From assembly GCF_900105925.1 (NCBI RefSeq), contig NZ_LT629791.1:1922001-1986000 (forward strand): DNA of 64,000 bases, in the 5' to 3' direction. Shown piece by piece: positions 1 to 7,379 of the stretch; positions within the stretch are counted from its first letter, which is position 1; every line of letters starts with the position of its first letter. The notes beneath the pieces were generated by a model. It ran no database searches. It was not told where the DNA came from and worked only from the letters and a program-made list of their open reading frames with translations. Origin of the DNA: Jiangella alkaliphila (GTDB taxonomy: Bacteria; Actinomycetota; Actinomycetes; Jiangellales; Jiangellaceae). Made by a program: the position numbers and the translations under genes.

Positions 1-154
1 GGTCCGGCGCGGGCAGGAACGGCGCCAGCACGGTGAGGTGCGCGTGCGTGAAGCCGGGGTCAGGCGAGAGGTACGCGGGATCGTAGTGCTCGAACCGGCC
101 CCGGACGAACGGCTCCACGGCCGGCACGGGGATCTGCAGGACGGTGAAGCCCCG
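1..154 (-). CDS. 2'-5' RNA ligase-like protein (N-terminal fragment)
   Basis: The reverse strand reads GFTVLQIPVPAVEPFV, then an HYD segment, then HAHLTVLAPF, before running off the left edge. The H-x-T in HLT is the first of the two HxT motifs that define the 2H phosphoesterase / 2'-5' RNA ligase superfamily; the second would lie outside the window. No ATG or GTG lies just upstream in frame: the frame runs into the end of the preceding gene, and a GTG at 125-127 would cut off the first beta strand. The true start is therefore unsettled. It probably follows the ParA operon, since its frame overlaps the stop codon of the 94-residue gene. Family assignment is by motif only. Confidence 0.55.
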
Positions 155-155
155 C

Positions 156-440
156 CTATCCGTCGGCCCAGGCGCGCAGCACGTGCGCGGCCGCCTCCTC
201 GGCCGTCCAGCCGTAGCCGTCGGCCCGGCGCCGCAGCCGCTTGCGGTCGCGCTTGGACAGCGGCACGACGAGGTCGGCGTCGTCGTCGACGGCGTGCGCC
301 TTCTTCTTCTGCTTCTTCACCGCCTTGGCGACGGCGGCTTCGTCGACGGCCAGCGAGGAGAGGTGCGGCGCGGCCGAGCGGACGGTGCCGTCGGAGCCGC
401 GGACCAGGGCAGGCCGCGGCGCGGGCAGGGACGAGCTCAC
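156..440 (-). CDS. small basic protein downstream of ParA
   Basis: This 94-residue protein starts at GTG 440, which overlaps the TGA of the preceding micro-ORF (GTGA). It has an Ala/Val helix, a lysine run (KKQKKKAH), an acidic patch (DDDAD) and a C-terminal basic helix LSKRDRKRLRRRADGYGWT followed by AEEAAAHVLRAWADG. No enzyme motif is visible. The basic helix suggests nucleic-acid or ribosome binding, but that is inference. It ends the chain ParA - micro-ORF A - micro-ORF B - this gene, in which every junction is a 4-base overlap, so it is probably made by translational coupling. The open frame extends further upstream, but only through the micro-ORF in another frame. Confidence 0.7.
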   Translation of the reverse strand: MSSSLPAPRPALVRGSDGTVRSAAPHLSSLAVDEAAVAKAVKKQKKKAHAVDDDADLVVPLSKRDRKRLRRRADGYGWTAEEAAAHVLRAWADG

Positions 441-565
441 AGCGACACCTCGAGATTCGGACCGGGCAACGGCATCTTGCGCCCTCCAGTCACGTGCGGG
501 CCTGGACCGACGGGCCACGAGGACCTCCGGCCCCCGATGTCCCGCCGGTATTGCCCGGCCCTCAT
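437..565 (-). CDS. 42-codon micro-ORF, copy B (coupled)
   Basis: Second of two nearly identical 42-codon ORFs. It starts at ATG 563-565 inside the stop overlap of copy A (ATGA) and ends at TGA 437-439, which overlaps the GTG of the next gene. The peptide begins MRAGQYRRDIGG, has a Pro/Gly-rich centre (PVGPGPHVTGG) and ends PGPNLEVSL. I do not recognise it. It is small, basic and without a membrane segment. It may be a real peptide or only a coupling leader that carries ribosomes from parA to the basic protein. The exact overlaps on both sides favour translation. Confidence 0.45.
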   Translation of the reverse strand: MRAGQYRRDIGGRRSSWPVGPGPHVTGGRKMPLPGPNLEVSL

Positions 566-693
566 CGGGACACCTCGAGATTCGGACCGGGCAACGGCAT
601 CTTGCGCCCTCCGGTCACGTGCGGGCCTGGACCGACGGGCCACGAGGACCTCCGGCCCCCGATGTCCCGCCGGTATTGCCCGGCCCTCATCGG
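444..693. repeat. 125-bp tandem duplication (2 copies)
   Basis: Positions 444-568 and 569-693 are two head-to-tail copies of a 125-bp unit that differ at about one base (cctccagtc versus cctccggtc). Each unit holds one 42-codon ORF on the reverse strand. The period equals 129 coding bases minus the 4-base overlap, so ATGA coupling is kept although 125 is not a multiple of 3. The junction looks like recombination at a TC dinucleotide shared by the ParA end and the micro-ORF end. Near-identity implies a recent event. Confidence 0.95.
562..690 (-). CDS. 42-codon micro-ORF, copy A (coupled)
   Basis: First of the duplicated micro-ORFs. Its ATG (688-690) overlaps the TGA of parA (687-689), and its own TGA (562-564) overlaps the ATG of copy B. 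It is identical to copy B except for the last residue, which is Arg (TCC CGA TGA, borrowed from the ParA end by the duplication) instead of Leu. Function unknown. See copy B for composition. Whether both peptides are made can only be told by experiment. Confidence 0.45.
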   Translation of the reverse strand: MRAGQYRRDIGGRRSSWPVGPGPHVTGGRKMPLPGPNLEVSR

Positions 694-1487
694 GATGCCC
701 CCTTCGAGAACGGGCCGGCGCCGGCCCCGGCCGAGCTCAGCAGCAGCGCGAGGTAGCCGGCGAAGATGCGGCTGACCTCGCGGGCGCCGGGGGACGGCCA
801 GCGTTGGATCGGCACCGCCGCACCCTGGGCCCGGGCGATGGCCGAGCGCTCCGGCACGACGGGGTCGATGACGAGGTCGCGGTAGGCGGCGATCAGCTCG
901 TCGACCCGGAACCGGTGCTCGGCGGCGCCGGCGCGGAACCGGTTGACGACGATGCCGGCCGGCCGCAGCCGCAGGTTGTGCGCGCTGCGGACGGCGTCGA
1001 CGGCGTCGAGCGCCTGCTGCGCGCCGGCCAGGGCGAACGCCGTGGGCTCGGTGACGATGAGCGCGGTGTCGCTGGCCGCCAGCGCGTTGCGGGTGAGCTC
1101 GGCCAGGCTGGGCGGGCAGTCGATCAGCACGAGGTCGGCGTCGCGCAGACCGGCGAGCGCGGAGCGCACGTGGTGCCGGCCGGGCGCGCCGTCGGCCGGA
1201 TGGTTACGCCGCTCGAGTGCGGGCTCACCGGCCAGGACGCGGACCTCCTTGCCCCAGCCGCTGACCGCGAGGGCGTCGCCGATGGCCACCGGGCGGTCGC
1301 CGGTGAGGACGTCGTTGGCGGTGAACTCGACGCCGTCGGGCGCGAGCACTGTGGTGGCGTTGCCCTGCGGATCGAGGTCGACGACGACGCAGCGCACGCT
1401 CTGAGCGGCGGCGGCGCCGGCCAGCCCGAGCGTGACGGACGTCTTCCCGACGCCGCCTTTGAGGCTCAGAACGCTGACCACCGGCAC
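687..1487 (-). CDS. ParA/Soj-family ATPase
   Basis: A 266-residue deviant Walker-type ATPase. GTG 1485-1487 starts MPVVSVLSLKGGVGKTSV, the KGGxGKT signature of ParA/MinD. Walker A' (VVVDLDPQGNAT) and Walker B (VLIDCPPSL) follow in the expected order. Such proteins place chromosomes, plasmids or protein complexes by ATP-dependent DNA binding. No ParB lies next to it; the gene is instead followed by two micro-ORFs and a small basic protein, so this is an orphan ParA and its cargo is unknown. The reverse frame stays open far upstream, but the GTG with cacgga in front and the family's usual N-terminus fix the start. Confidence 0.9.
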   Translation of the reverse strand: MPVVSVLSLKGGVGKTSVTLGLAGAAAAQSVRCVVVDLDPQGNATTVLAPDGVEFTANDVLTGDRPVAIGDALAVSGWGKEVRVLAGEPALERRNHPADGAPGRHHVRSALAGLRDADLVLIDCPPSLAELTRNALAASDTALIVTEPTAFALAGAQQALDAVDAVRSAHNLRLRPAGIVVNRFRAGAAEHRFRVDELIAAYRDLVIDPVVPERSAIARAQGAAVPIQRWPSPGAREVSRIFAGYLALLLSSAGAGAGPFSKGASR

Positions 1488-1640
1488 TCCGTGAGTCTCC
1501 CACGAGTCACGGCCGACGTCTCGGTCCCTGGCCGGGCAGCTCAGCGAAACCGGAAACGAGACGCGGTCGCGATAAGCTCGAAGCATCAACCCGGACCCCG
1601 GCGGGTTGCGAGATGTGAACGATGCGAGGAGAGCCGGCCG

Positions 1641-2324
1641 GTGAGCGACCTCATCGATACGACAGAGATGTACCTCAAGACGATCTTCGAACTCGAAGAG
1701 GAAGGCATCGTCCCCCTTCGCGCGCGCATCGCCGAGCGCCTGCACCAGTCTGGTCCCACCGTCAGCCAGACGGTCGCGCGCATGGAGCGCGACGGCCTGC
1801 TGCACGTCGACGAGGACCGCCACCTGGAGCTGTCCGAGAAGGGCCGGCTGCTGGCTATGCGGGTCATGCGCAAGCACCGGCTGGTCGAGCGGCTGCTGGT
1901 CGACGTCATCGGGCTCGACTGGGAGCTGGTGCACAACGAGGCCTGCCGCTGGGAGCACGTGGTCTCCGAGGCGGTCGAGCGCCGCCTGGTCGACCTCCTC
2001 CACGAGCCGGCCGCCGACCCCTACGGCAACCCGATCCCGGGCCTGGCCGAGCTGGGCAGCGCCACGGTCGTCGAGGAGTTCCGGGCCGGCGTCCGGCAGC
2101 TGCGTCAGGCCGGCACCACCGACGGCGCCGAGGTCACCGTCCGGCACATCGGCGAGCCGCTGCAGGTCGACGAGAAGCTGCTGGCCAGCCTGCGCGAGGC
2201 CGAGATCATCCCCGGCCGTACCGTGCGGGCCACCACGACCGACAACGGCGTCCAGGTGCGCAGCGCCGAGACCGTCGAGCTGTCCGCCGCCGACGCCGCG
2301 CACATCTTCGTGAGCGTCCCGTGA
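1641..2324 (+). CDS. ideR: iron-dependent repressor IdeR/DtxR
   Basis: A 227-residue metal-dependent repressor, the normal size of three-domain DtxR/IdeR. Residues 1-75 form the winged helix, with LRARIAERLHQSGPTVSQTV as recognition region. The dimerisation/metal domain carries Met in TTEMYLK and the ACRWEH motif with the Cys, Glu and His ligands of the primary site. An SH3-like third domain spans about residues 150-227. By family it binds Fe2+ and represses siderophore and iron-uptake genes while supporting iron storage. GTG 1641 follows gcgaggagag. The GTG of the rhodanese overlaps its stop, so the two are co-translated. I see no iron box in this window, so its targets lie elsewhere. Confidence 0.95.
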   Translation: MSDLIDTTEMYLKTIFELEEEGIVPLRARIAERLHQSGPTVSQTVARMERDGLLHVDEDRHLELSEKGRLLAMRVMRKHRLVERLLVDVIGLDWELVHNEACRWEHVVSEAVERRLVDLLHEPAADPYGNPIPGLAELGSATVVEEFRAGVRQLRQAGTTDGAEVTVRHIGEPLQVDEKLLASLREAEIIPGRTVRATTTDNGVQVRSAETVELSAADAAHIFVSVP

Positions 2325-2644
2325 GCGCGGCCGAGGTCACGGTCGACGAGCTCGCGGCGCAGTGGAAGAGCGGCGACGCGGCCATCGTCGACGTCCGCGA
2401 GCCGGGCGAGTACGTCGAGGCGCACATCCCGGGCGTGCAGCTGATCCCGATGGGCTCGGTCATCGAGCAGATCGACGACCTCCCGCGCGACCGCACGGTG
2501 TACGTCGTGTGCGCGGTCGGCGGGCGCAGTGCGCAGGTGGCCGACTACCTCGACGCGCAGGGCTACGACGTCCGCAACGTCGCCGGCGGCACGAACGCAT
2601 GGGTCCGCGCCGGGCACCCGGTCGAGACCGGCCTGCCGGAGTAA
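2321..2644 (+). CDS. single-domain rhodanese-like protein
   Basis: A 107-residue rhodanese domain starting at GTG 2321, one base before the ideR stop codon (GTGA overlap). It shows the typical order AAIVDVREPGEY, HIPGVQLIPM, then the active-site loop CAVGGRSAQ with the persulfide-carrying Cys and loop Arg, and ends GGTNAWVRAGHPV. Single-domain rhodaneses move sulfane sulfur. Coupling to the iron regulator suggests a link with iron-sulfur or sulfur supply, which is inference. A strong hairpin follows its stop and should end the ideR transcript. Confidence 0.92.
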   Translation: MSAAEVTVDELAAQWKSGDAAIVDVREPGEYVEAHIPGVQLIPMGSVIEQIDDLPRDRTVYVVCAVGGRSAQVADYLDAQGYDVRNVAGGTNAWVRAGHPVETGLPE

Positions 2645-2661
2645 CCAGGAGACGATCGAGC

Positions 2662-2687
2662 AGCGGGCGGCCGTGCGGCCGCCCGCT
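2662..2687 (+). terminator. intrinsic terminator after the rhodanese gene
   Basis: AGCGGGCGGCCG and CGGCCGCCCGCT form a perfect 12-bp stem with a 2-base loop, followed by ctctttcgc. It lies 18 bases after the rhodanese stop and before the convergent gene at 2709, so it may serve both strands. Confidence 0.8.
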
Positions 2688-2708
2688 CTTTCGCTCCTGA
2701 GGGGTGGG

Positions 2709-2969
2709 TCAGAGCCGGCGGACGTGCCGCACCAGCATGGCCGGGGTCTCACGGGCCCCGCGGCCCTGCGGCGCCACGACGCCGGTGATCTCGACGTCGT
2801 CGCCCAGCTCGGCGGCGTTGTCGAACGGACCGAGCAGCTCGAACCGCTCGCCGGCGGCGTCGAGCTCGATGAAACCCTCACGCTGGGCGAGCACGAGCTT
2901 GCCCCGTCGGGTGACCGCGGTGAGCGGGTCGGCGAAGTCCGTCATGGTGTCGAACTGACTCCTCGTCAT
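2709..2969 (-). CDS. small beta-rich protein of unknown function
   Basis: A protein of 86 residues if started at ATG 2969; alternatives are GTG 2975 and ATG 2945, the last having gaggag 13 bases upstream. It alternates short hydrophobic strands and polar turns (GKLVLAQREGFIEL, ERFELLGPF, DDVEITGVVAPQG, AMLVRHVRRL). That looks like an OB-fold-type small beta barrel, but I recognise no named family. No signal peptide, cysteine or membrane segment. It stands alone between the ideR terminator and the prs gene, so context gives no clue to its role. Confidence 0.6.
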   Translation of the reverse strand: MTRSQFDTMTDFADPLTAVTRRGKLVLAQREGFIELDAAGERFELLGPFDNAAELGDDVEITGVVAPQGRGARETPAMLVRHVRRL

Positions 2970-3050
2970 GAGCACTGAGTATGGATGGCGGGTTCGGCCG
3001 CCGTCCGGGAAATGCCCGGATTGGTCCCGGGTATGCGGGTGAGCTGCCTC

Positions 3051-3995
3051 TCACGCGTCGTGGAACAGCGCGCTGACCGACTCGCCGTTGTGGATCCGGC
3101 GGATCGCCTCGGCCAGCAGCGGGGCCACCGACAGCACCGTCAGCTTGGGGTGCGAGGCGCCGTCGGCGAGCGGGACGGTGTTGGTGCAGACGATCTCCTC
3201 GACGTCGGGCTGGTCGCCGAGCCGGCGCAGCGCGTCGCCGGCGAACAGCCCGTGGGTGCAGGCGATGCGGATGGACCGGGCGTCGCGCTCGCGCAGCCGG
3301 TCCATCAGCTCGACCAGCGTGCTGCCCTTCGCGATCTCGTCGTCGAGCACGATGATGTCGCGGCCGGCCACCTCGCCGATGATCGCGGTGATGGTCACCT
3401 TGTCGTCGGCGAAACGCTGCTTCGCACCGGCCGCGACCGGGACGCCGAGCATGCGCGCGAACGCCGATGCCGGCTTGGCGTTGCCGAGGTCGGGGGAGAC
3501 GACGATCGTGTTGGAGAGGTCGCGGCCCTGGAAGTGCGCCGCCAGCTCGCGCAGCGCGTGCAGCTGGTCGACCGGCACGCTGAAGAACCCGTGCACCTGC
3601 GGCGAGTGCAGCGTCATCGCCAGCACGCGGTTGGCGCCCGCCGTGGTCAGCAGGTCGGCCATCAGCCGGCCGCCGATCGAGATGCGCGGCGCGTCCTTCT
3701 TGTCCGACCGCGCGTAGGCATAGTGCGGCATGACGACGGTGATCCGCGCGGCCGACGCGCCCCGGGCGGCGTCGAGCATGAGGAACAGCTCGACCAGGTG
3801 CTCCTGGACCGGCGGGACGATCGGCTGGATCAGGAAGACGTCGTGCTCACGGCAGTTCGCCTGCAGCTGCACCTCGAGGCAGTCGTTGGCGAAGCGCTGG
3901 ATGCGGACGGGGTTGAGGGCGGCGCCCAGCTGTGCGCAGATCTCGGCGGCAAGCTCCGGGTGGGCGCTGCCACTGAACACGGCGATGTCTCGCAT
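3051..3995 (-). CDS. prs: ribose-phosphate pyrophosphokinase paralogue
   Basis: A 314-residue PRPP synthetase homologue, which would make PRPP from ribose-5-phosphate and ATP for nucleotide, histidine, tryptophan and NAD synthesis. It has the N-terminal FSGSAHPELA and RFANDCLEVQL, the flexible-loop region PHYAYARSDKKDAP, and the PRPP-binding loop IVLDDEIAKGSTL near residue 215. It differs from the usual bacterial enzyme: the loop reads SDKKDAPRISIGGRLMADLL instead of the classical form with HRGREPISA. It is probably a second, divergent copy beside a housekeeping prs elsewhere. Both flanks face other genes, so it is monocistronic. Confidence 0.85.
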   Translation of the reverse strand: MRDIAVFSGSAHPELAAEICAQLGAALNPVRIQRFANDCLEVQLQANCREHDVFLIQPIVPPVQEHLVELFLMLDAARGASAARITVVMPHYAYARSDKKDAPRISIGGRLMADLLTTAGANRVLAMTLHSPQVHGFFSVPVDQLHALRELAAHFQGRDLSNTIVVSPDLGNAKPASAFARMLGVPVAAGAKQRFADDKVTITAIIGEVAGRDIIVLDDEIAKGSTLVELMDRLRERDARSIRIACTHGLFAGDALRRLGDQPDVEEIVCTNTVPLADGASHPKLTVLSVAPLLAEAIRRIHNGESVSALFHDA

Positions 3996-4076
3996 GGTCG
4001 GTGCCCTCTCTCGCGTCGAGTCGGCGTGGTTCGGGGGCGTGGTCGGCCGGCCGCGGCTGCCGCCGTCGCGAGCATC

Positions 4077-4559
4077 TCACAGGTGCGGCGCGCGCCCGTC
4101 ATGCGGAGCGACGATGGCCGCGACGATGTCGCCGAGCTGCTCGACCTGCTCCGGCGTGAGCGGGTCGAACAGGATGCTGCGGACCTCCTCGACGTGTCCT
4201 GGCGCGGCTTCGGCCAGCACCGTGAAGCCGTCGTCGGTGAGCGAGGCGAGGGTGGTGCGGCCGTCCGTGTCGTGCTTGCGGCGACGCACCCAGCCGGTCT
4301 GTTCCAGCCGCGACACCGCGTGCGACAGGCGGCTCGGCGACGAGGCGACCATGCGGGCCAGCTGCGACATCGTCAGCTCGCGGTTCGGCGCCTCGGAGAG
4401 CATGGCGAGGATCATGTAATAGGCATGCGGCATGCCGGCGTCGCGTTGCAACTGCCGGTCCAGCGACGCCCATAACAACTGGTTCGCCAGCAGGTAGGTC
4501 CGCCACACCTTCTGTTCGTCGTCAGTCAGCCACCGTGTCACCTTCACGGCGCACAGCAT
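4077..4559 (-). CDS. MarR-family transcriptional regulator
   Basis: A 160-residue winged-helix regulator, or 156 residues if GTG 4547 is used. Helices around residues 60-95 carry LTMSQLARMVASSPSRLSHAVSRLEQTGWVRRRKHDTDGRTTLASLTDDG, the classical MarR helix-turn-helix plus wing with D-x-R (listed in pieces: recognition helix SSPSRLSHAV, wing HDTDGRTT). It faces away from a VOC dioxygenase-like gene at 4621. The short space between them holds the inverted repeat GTTGA-N4-TCAAC. The usual reading is a repressor that controls itself and the divergent enzyme and is released by a phenolic ligand; the ligand is not deducible. Confidence 0.9.
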   Translation of the reverse strand: MLCAVKVTRWLTDDEQKVWRTYLLANQLLWASLDRQLQRDAGMPHAYYMILAMLSEAPNRELTMSQLARMVASSPSRLSHAVSRLEQTGWVRRRKHDTDGRTTLASLTDDGFTVLAEAAPGHVEEVRSILFDPLTPEQVEQLGDIVAAIVAPHDGRAPHL

Positions 4560-4568
4560 ACGATGATG

Positions 4569-4582
4569 GTTGAGAGTTCAAC
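4569..4582. promoter_or_regulatory. candidate MarR operator
   Basis: GTTGA-GAGT-TCAAC is a perfect 5-bp dyad with a 4-base centre, 10 bases upstream of the MarR start and 39 bases before the VOC gene. TTGA/TCAA half-sites are common in MarR operators. Inferred from position and symmetry. Confidence 0.5.
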
Positions 4583-4620
4583 TTTCCGCCCATGAGGGCG
4601 GCAGACGAGAAGGAGGCGCC

Positions 4621-5094
4621 GTGGAGGTCAAGGAGCTGGGGCACATCGTGCTCTATGTGCGCGACATCGGCCGCTCGGTGGCGTTCTATCGCGACGTGCT
4701 CGGCTGGCGGCAGGTGCTGCCCAAGGCCGGCGGCGACGGCGGCCCGCTGCCGATGCCGTTCGCCATGTTCAACGCGCCGTCCGGACGGACCCATCACGAG
4801 CTGCTGCTGATCGAGGTGGGCCCGGACGCGGCCGCGCTGCCGGCCGGGCGCCGGGTCGGGCTGTACCACTTCGGGCTGAAGATCGGCACGTCCGACGACG
4901 AGCTGCGCGCGGCGCTGCGGACGCTGCGCGAGGCCGGCGCGACGGTGCTCGGCGCGACCGACCACGTCGTCACGCACAGCCTCTACATCGCCGACCCTGA
5001 CGGCAACGAGATCGAGCTCTATGTCGACGTGCCGGGCATGGACTGGGAGGACGCGGACCTGCTGGCGTCGCCGCCCCGCGCGCTGCAGCTCTGA
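4621..5094 (+). CDS. VOC-family dioxygenase/glyoxalase-like protein
   Basis: A 157-residue vicinal-oxygen-chelate protein. It starts at GTG 4621 behind agaaggagg; a longer frame from 4570 has no matching ribosome site. Two beta-alpha-beta-beta-beta modules are visible. The first starts LGHIVLYVRDIGRSVAFYRDVLGW, giving His 8 as a likely metal ligand; the second has LYHFGLKIG and DPDGNEIELYVD, giving His and the closing Glu. This His/His/Glu pattern resembles catechol-2,3-dioxygenase (CatE) rather than glyoxalase I. With the divergent MarR gene it looks like an aromatic-compound module. The substrate is unknown. Confidence 0.85.
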   Translation: MEVKELGHIVLYVRDIGRSVAFYRDVLGWRQVLPKAGGDGGPLPMPFAMFNAPSGRTHHELLLIEVGPDAAALPAGRRVGLYHFGLKIGTSDDELRAALRTLREAGATVLGATDHVVTHSLYIADPDGNEIELYVDVPGMDWEDADLLASPPRALQL

Positions 5095-5106
5095 GCGTCA
5101 GGCGGC

Positions 5107-5982
5107 TCAGAGATCGGCCCGCGCGCTGGACTCGGCCAGGATCTCCAGCAGCGCGGTCGTGGCGGGCGGGTCGGGCGGGTCGCCGTACGTGGCGGCGTAG
5201 ATCTGGCGGGCGTTGCCGGTCAGCGGCGCGGCGTGAATGCCCGGCGACTGGTGGGCGAGCAGCGCGAGTCCGTTGACGATGGCGACCCCCATGCCGGCGG
5301 CCACCAGCGACTGGGTGATGACGGTGTCGTCGCAGAAGAAGGCGAAGCGTGGCGCGAAGCCGGCCCGCTCGCAGGCAGCGACGGTGGCGGCGCGGCAGCG
5401 TTCGCAGCCGCCGACCCAGGCGGAGTCGCGGTGGTCCTCGAGGCGCTGGTCGGGCCGGTCGCTGACGAGGTAGATGGGGTCGTCCAGCAGGTGGGTGAGC
5501 CGGATGCCGTCCTCCTCCAGCGGGCTGTCGGCGTGCCGGAAGATCAGCGCGAGGTCGACCTGCCCGGCCCGCAGCAGCTTCAGGCCGTCGGACGGATGGG
5601 CGTCGACGAGGTTCAGCTCGATGCCCGGGTGCCGCCGGGACAGCTCGGCGGCCGCCTTCGGCACCAGGGTGCTGAGGACCGTCTGGAAGCCGGCCAGCCG
5701 GACCCGTCCGGCCCGCAGCCCGACCCGGGCGGCCAGCTCGGCCGAGGCGGCGTCGAGCCGGCCCAGGATCTCGGTCGCGCGTTGCGCCAGCAGCTCGCCC
5801 TCGGGGGTGAGCCGGATGCCACGGCCCACGCGCTGGATGAGCTTGGCTCCGGTGGCGGCCTCCAGCCGGGCCAGATGGTGACTGACCGAGGGCTGGGAGT
5901 AGTGCAGTTCCTTCGCGGCCTCGGTCACCGACCGGTGCCGGGCGACCGCGTCCAGGACCTTGAGCTGGGTCAGGTTCAGCAT
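5107..5982 (-). CDS. LysR-family transcriptional regulator
   Basis: A 291-residue LysR regulator. The N-terminal winged helix is clear (LTQLKVLDAVARHRSVTEAA, then YSQPSVSHHLARLE), followed by a linker helix and a periplasmic-binding-like effector domain from about residue 90 (GRVRLAGFQTVLSTLVPKAA). The effector domain has a Cys pair in VGGCERCRAATVAACERAG that could be redox- or metal-sensitive. It is divergent from the DHFR-like gene at 6058. A perfect palindrome begins at its own start codon, indicating autoregulation with co-control of the neighbour. Confidence 0.92.
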   Translation of the reverse strand: MLNLTQLKVLDAVARHRSVTEAAKELHYSQPSVSHHLARLEAATGAKLIQRVGRGIRLTPEGELLAQRATEILGRLDAASAELAARVGLRAGRVRLAGFQTVLSTLVPKAAAELSRRHPGIELNLVDAHPSDGLKLLRAGQVDLALIFRHADSPLEEDGIRLTHLLDDPIYLVSDRPDQRLEDHRDSAWVGGCERCRAATVAACERAGFAPRFAFFCDDTVITQSLVAAGMGVAIVNGLALLAHQSPGIHAAPLTGNARQIYAATYGDPPDPPATTALLEILAESSARADL

Positions 5983-6000
5983 CGATCAAGTTTATCGATG
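5980..6000. promoter_or_regulatory. LysR-type operator overlapping the lysR start codon
   Basis: CATCGAT-CAAGTTT-ATCGATG is a perfect 7-bp inverted repeat with a 7-base centre. It contains the T-N11-A geometry of LysR boxes (ATCGAT on both sides). The outermost CAT is the ATG of the lysR gene itself, so binding here would block its own expression; the divergent gene starts 58 bases away. Confidence 0.65.
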
Positions 6001-6057
6001 AGATCCGGGCAGATTTGGCATTTGACGTCATGAAATGGGGCCACGACGATCGGCTGC

Positions 6058-6711
6058 ATGAGCGACACACCAGCCACGTCTCGCGCCCGCGTCCACAACT
6101 TCGCCATCTCCCTCGACGGCTTCGGCACCGGCGCGGATCAGAGCGCCGACGCCCACTTCGGCCACGCCGGAGACCGGCTGCACCGATGGATGTTCGCCAC
6201 CCGGTGGTGGGACGCCGACGGCGGAAGTGGCGGCGTCGACGACTCGTTCGTCCAGCGGCACGACCCGGGCATCGGCGCCGAGATCATGGGCGCGGGGAAG
6301 TGGGGCCACCCCGGCTGGGAGGACGACCCGGACTGGAAGGGCGCCTGGGGTCCCAACCCGCCGTTCCACACCCCGGTCTTCGTCCTCACCCACCACCCGC
6401 GCCCGTCGATCGAGATGGAGGGCGGCACGACCTTCCACTTCCTCGACGCCTCGCCGGCCGAGGCGCTCGCGACCGCCCGCGAGGCCGCCGGCGGCCAGGA
6501 CGTCCGCATCGGGGGCGGCCCCAGCGTGATCCGCGACTTCCTCGCCGCCAGGCTCATCGACCACCTGCACGTCGCGGTGGTCCCGATCCTGCTCGGCCGG
6601 GGCGTGCGCCTCTGGGACGGACTGGAGGGCCTCGAGAACGACTACCGGGTCGAGGCCACCTCCGCGCCCAGCGGCGTCACGCACGTGACGTTCACCCGCG
6701 CCGGTCGCTGA
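6058..6711 (+). CDS. dihydrofolate reductase-like / RibD C-terminal family protein
   Basis: A 217-residue protein with the RibD_C/DHFR-like fold: start strand VHNFAISLDGFGTG, middle VFVLTHHPRP, NADPH-type segment VRIGGGPSVIRDFLAARLIDHLHV, and end VVPILLGRGVRLWDGL. Family members use NADPH on pterin- or pyrimidine-like substrates, but most single-domain ones have no known substrate. It diverges from the LysR gene at 5982 and shares its putative operator. A second, different member lies 78 bases downstream in the same direction, so the two may be co-expressed. Confidence 0.85.
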   Translation: MSDTPATSRARVHNFAISLDGFGTGADQSADAHFGHAGDRLHRWMFATRWWDADGGSGGVDDSFVQRHDPGIGAEIMGAGKWGHPGWEDDPDWKGAWGPNPPFHTPVFVLTHHPRPSIEMEGGTTFHFLDASPAEALATAREAAGGQDVRIGGGPSVIRDFLAARLIDHLHVAVVPILLGRGVRLWDGLEGLENDYRVEATSAPSGVTHVTFTRAGR

Positions 6712-6788
6712 CCGCCTGTGGCGTCTCGGCGCAGGCGTGCGGATCGACGTGCAGAATGGCTCCCACGAGGCGACGAGGAGACGGTGTC

Positions 6789-7379
6789 ATGGGTGAGCTG
6801 CACGTCAATATGAACGTCACGCTCGACGGCGTGATCCAGGCCAACGGCGGTCCTAGCGAGCAGGACAAGGACTTCGAGTACGCCGGCTGGGAGCGCCCGT
6901 ACTGGGACGACGAGTCCGGCGAGCAACTGGACGCCGACGTGCAGGCATCCGACGCGCTGCTGCTGGGTCGCACGACATACGACATCTTCCGCGCCTACTG
7001 GCCGGGCCAGCCCAACGAGATCGGCCGGGCCTTCGACCGGGTGCCCAAGTACGTCGCGTCGCGTGGCACGCCGGAGCTGTCCTGGGACGCCAGCACCCAG
7101 GTCACCGATGCGGCCGCCGGGGTCCGTGACCTGCGGGAGCGGCATCAGCAGATCCACACGTGGGGCAGTGGGGACCTGCTGCGGACCCTGTTCCGCGAGG
7201 GCCTGGTCGACCAGGTGAACCTGTGGATGTATCCGGTGGTGATCGGCCAGGGCAAGCGGCTCTTTCCCGAGGGCACGACGGCCACACGGTTCGAGCCGGC
7301 CGAGCCGCCGAGGTCCTTCCCGGGCGGGGCGACGCTGCTGCGCTACCGCCGCCTGGAAGGTCCCCCGGAGGTCGGTTAG
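6789..7379 (+). CDS. dihydrofolate reductase-like family protein (second copy)
   Basis: A 196-residue member of the same RibD_C/DHFR-like family: HVNMNVTLDGVIQANGG at the N-terminus, DALLLGRTTYDIFRAYWP, THTWGSG-like turn (IHTWGSGDLLRTLFREGLVDQ) and VVIGQGKRLFPEGT near the end. Sequence differs enough from the previous gene to be an old paralogue. The start ATG 6789 follows cgacgaggagacgg. Its TAG overlaps the TAA of the convergent SRPBCC gene by four bases (7376-7379). Substrate unknown. Confidence 0.88.
   Translation: MGELHVNMNVTLDGVIQANGGPSEQDKDFEYAGWERPYWDDESGEQLDADVQASDALLLGRTTYDIFRAYWPGQPNEIGRAFDRVPKYVASRGTPELSWDASTQVTDAAAGVRDLRERHQQIHTWGSGDLLRTLFREGLVDQVNLWMYPVVIGQGKRLFPEGTTATRFEPAEPPRSFPGGATLLRYRRLEGPPEVG

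Noticed and set aside
444-693. Possible CRISPR-like or satellite array
   Set aside because: Only two copies of 125 bp with no spacers; the unit coincides with a coupled ORF.
687-1487. A parAB partition locus or replication origin
   Set aside because: No ParB, no parS-like TGTTTCACGTGAAACA site and no dnaA boxes were seen; treated as an orphan ParA.
144-1640. Forward extension of the ideR frame through the tandem repeat and parA
   Set aside because: IdeR homologues begin at the GTG 1641 sequence; the upstream part is antisense to parA and has no motif.
2321-2644. Internal start for the rhodanese with the coupling overlap by chance
   Set aside because: The GTGA overlap and the complete N-terminal strand fit the family; no better start exists inside.
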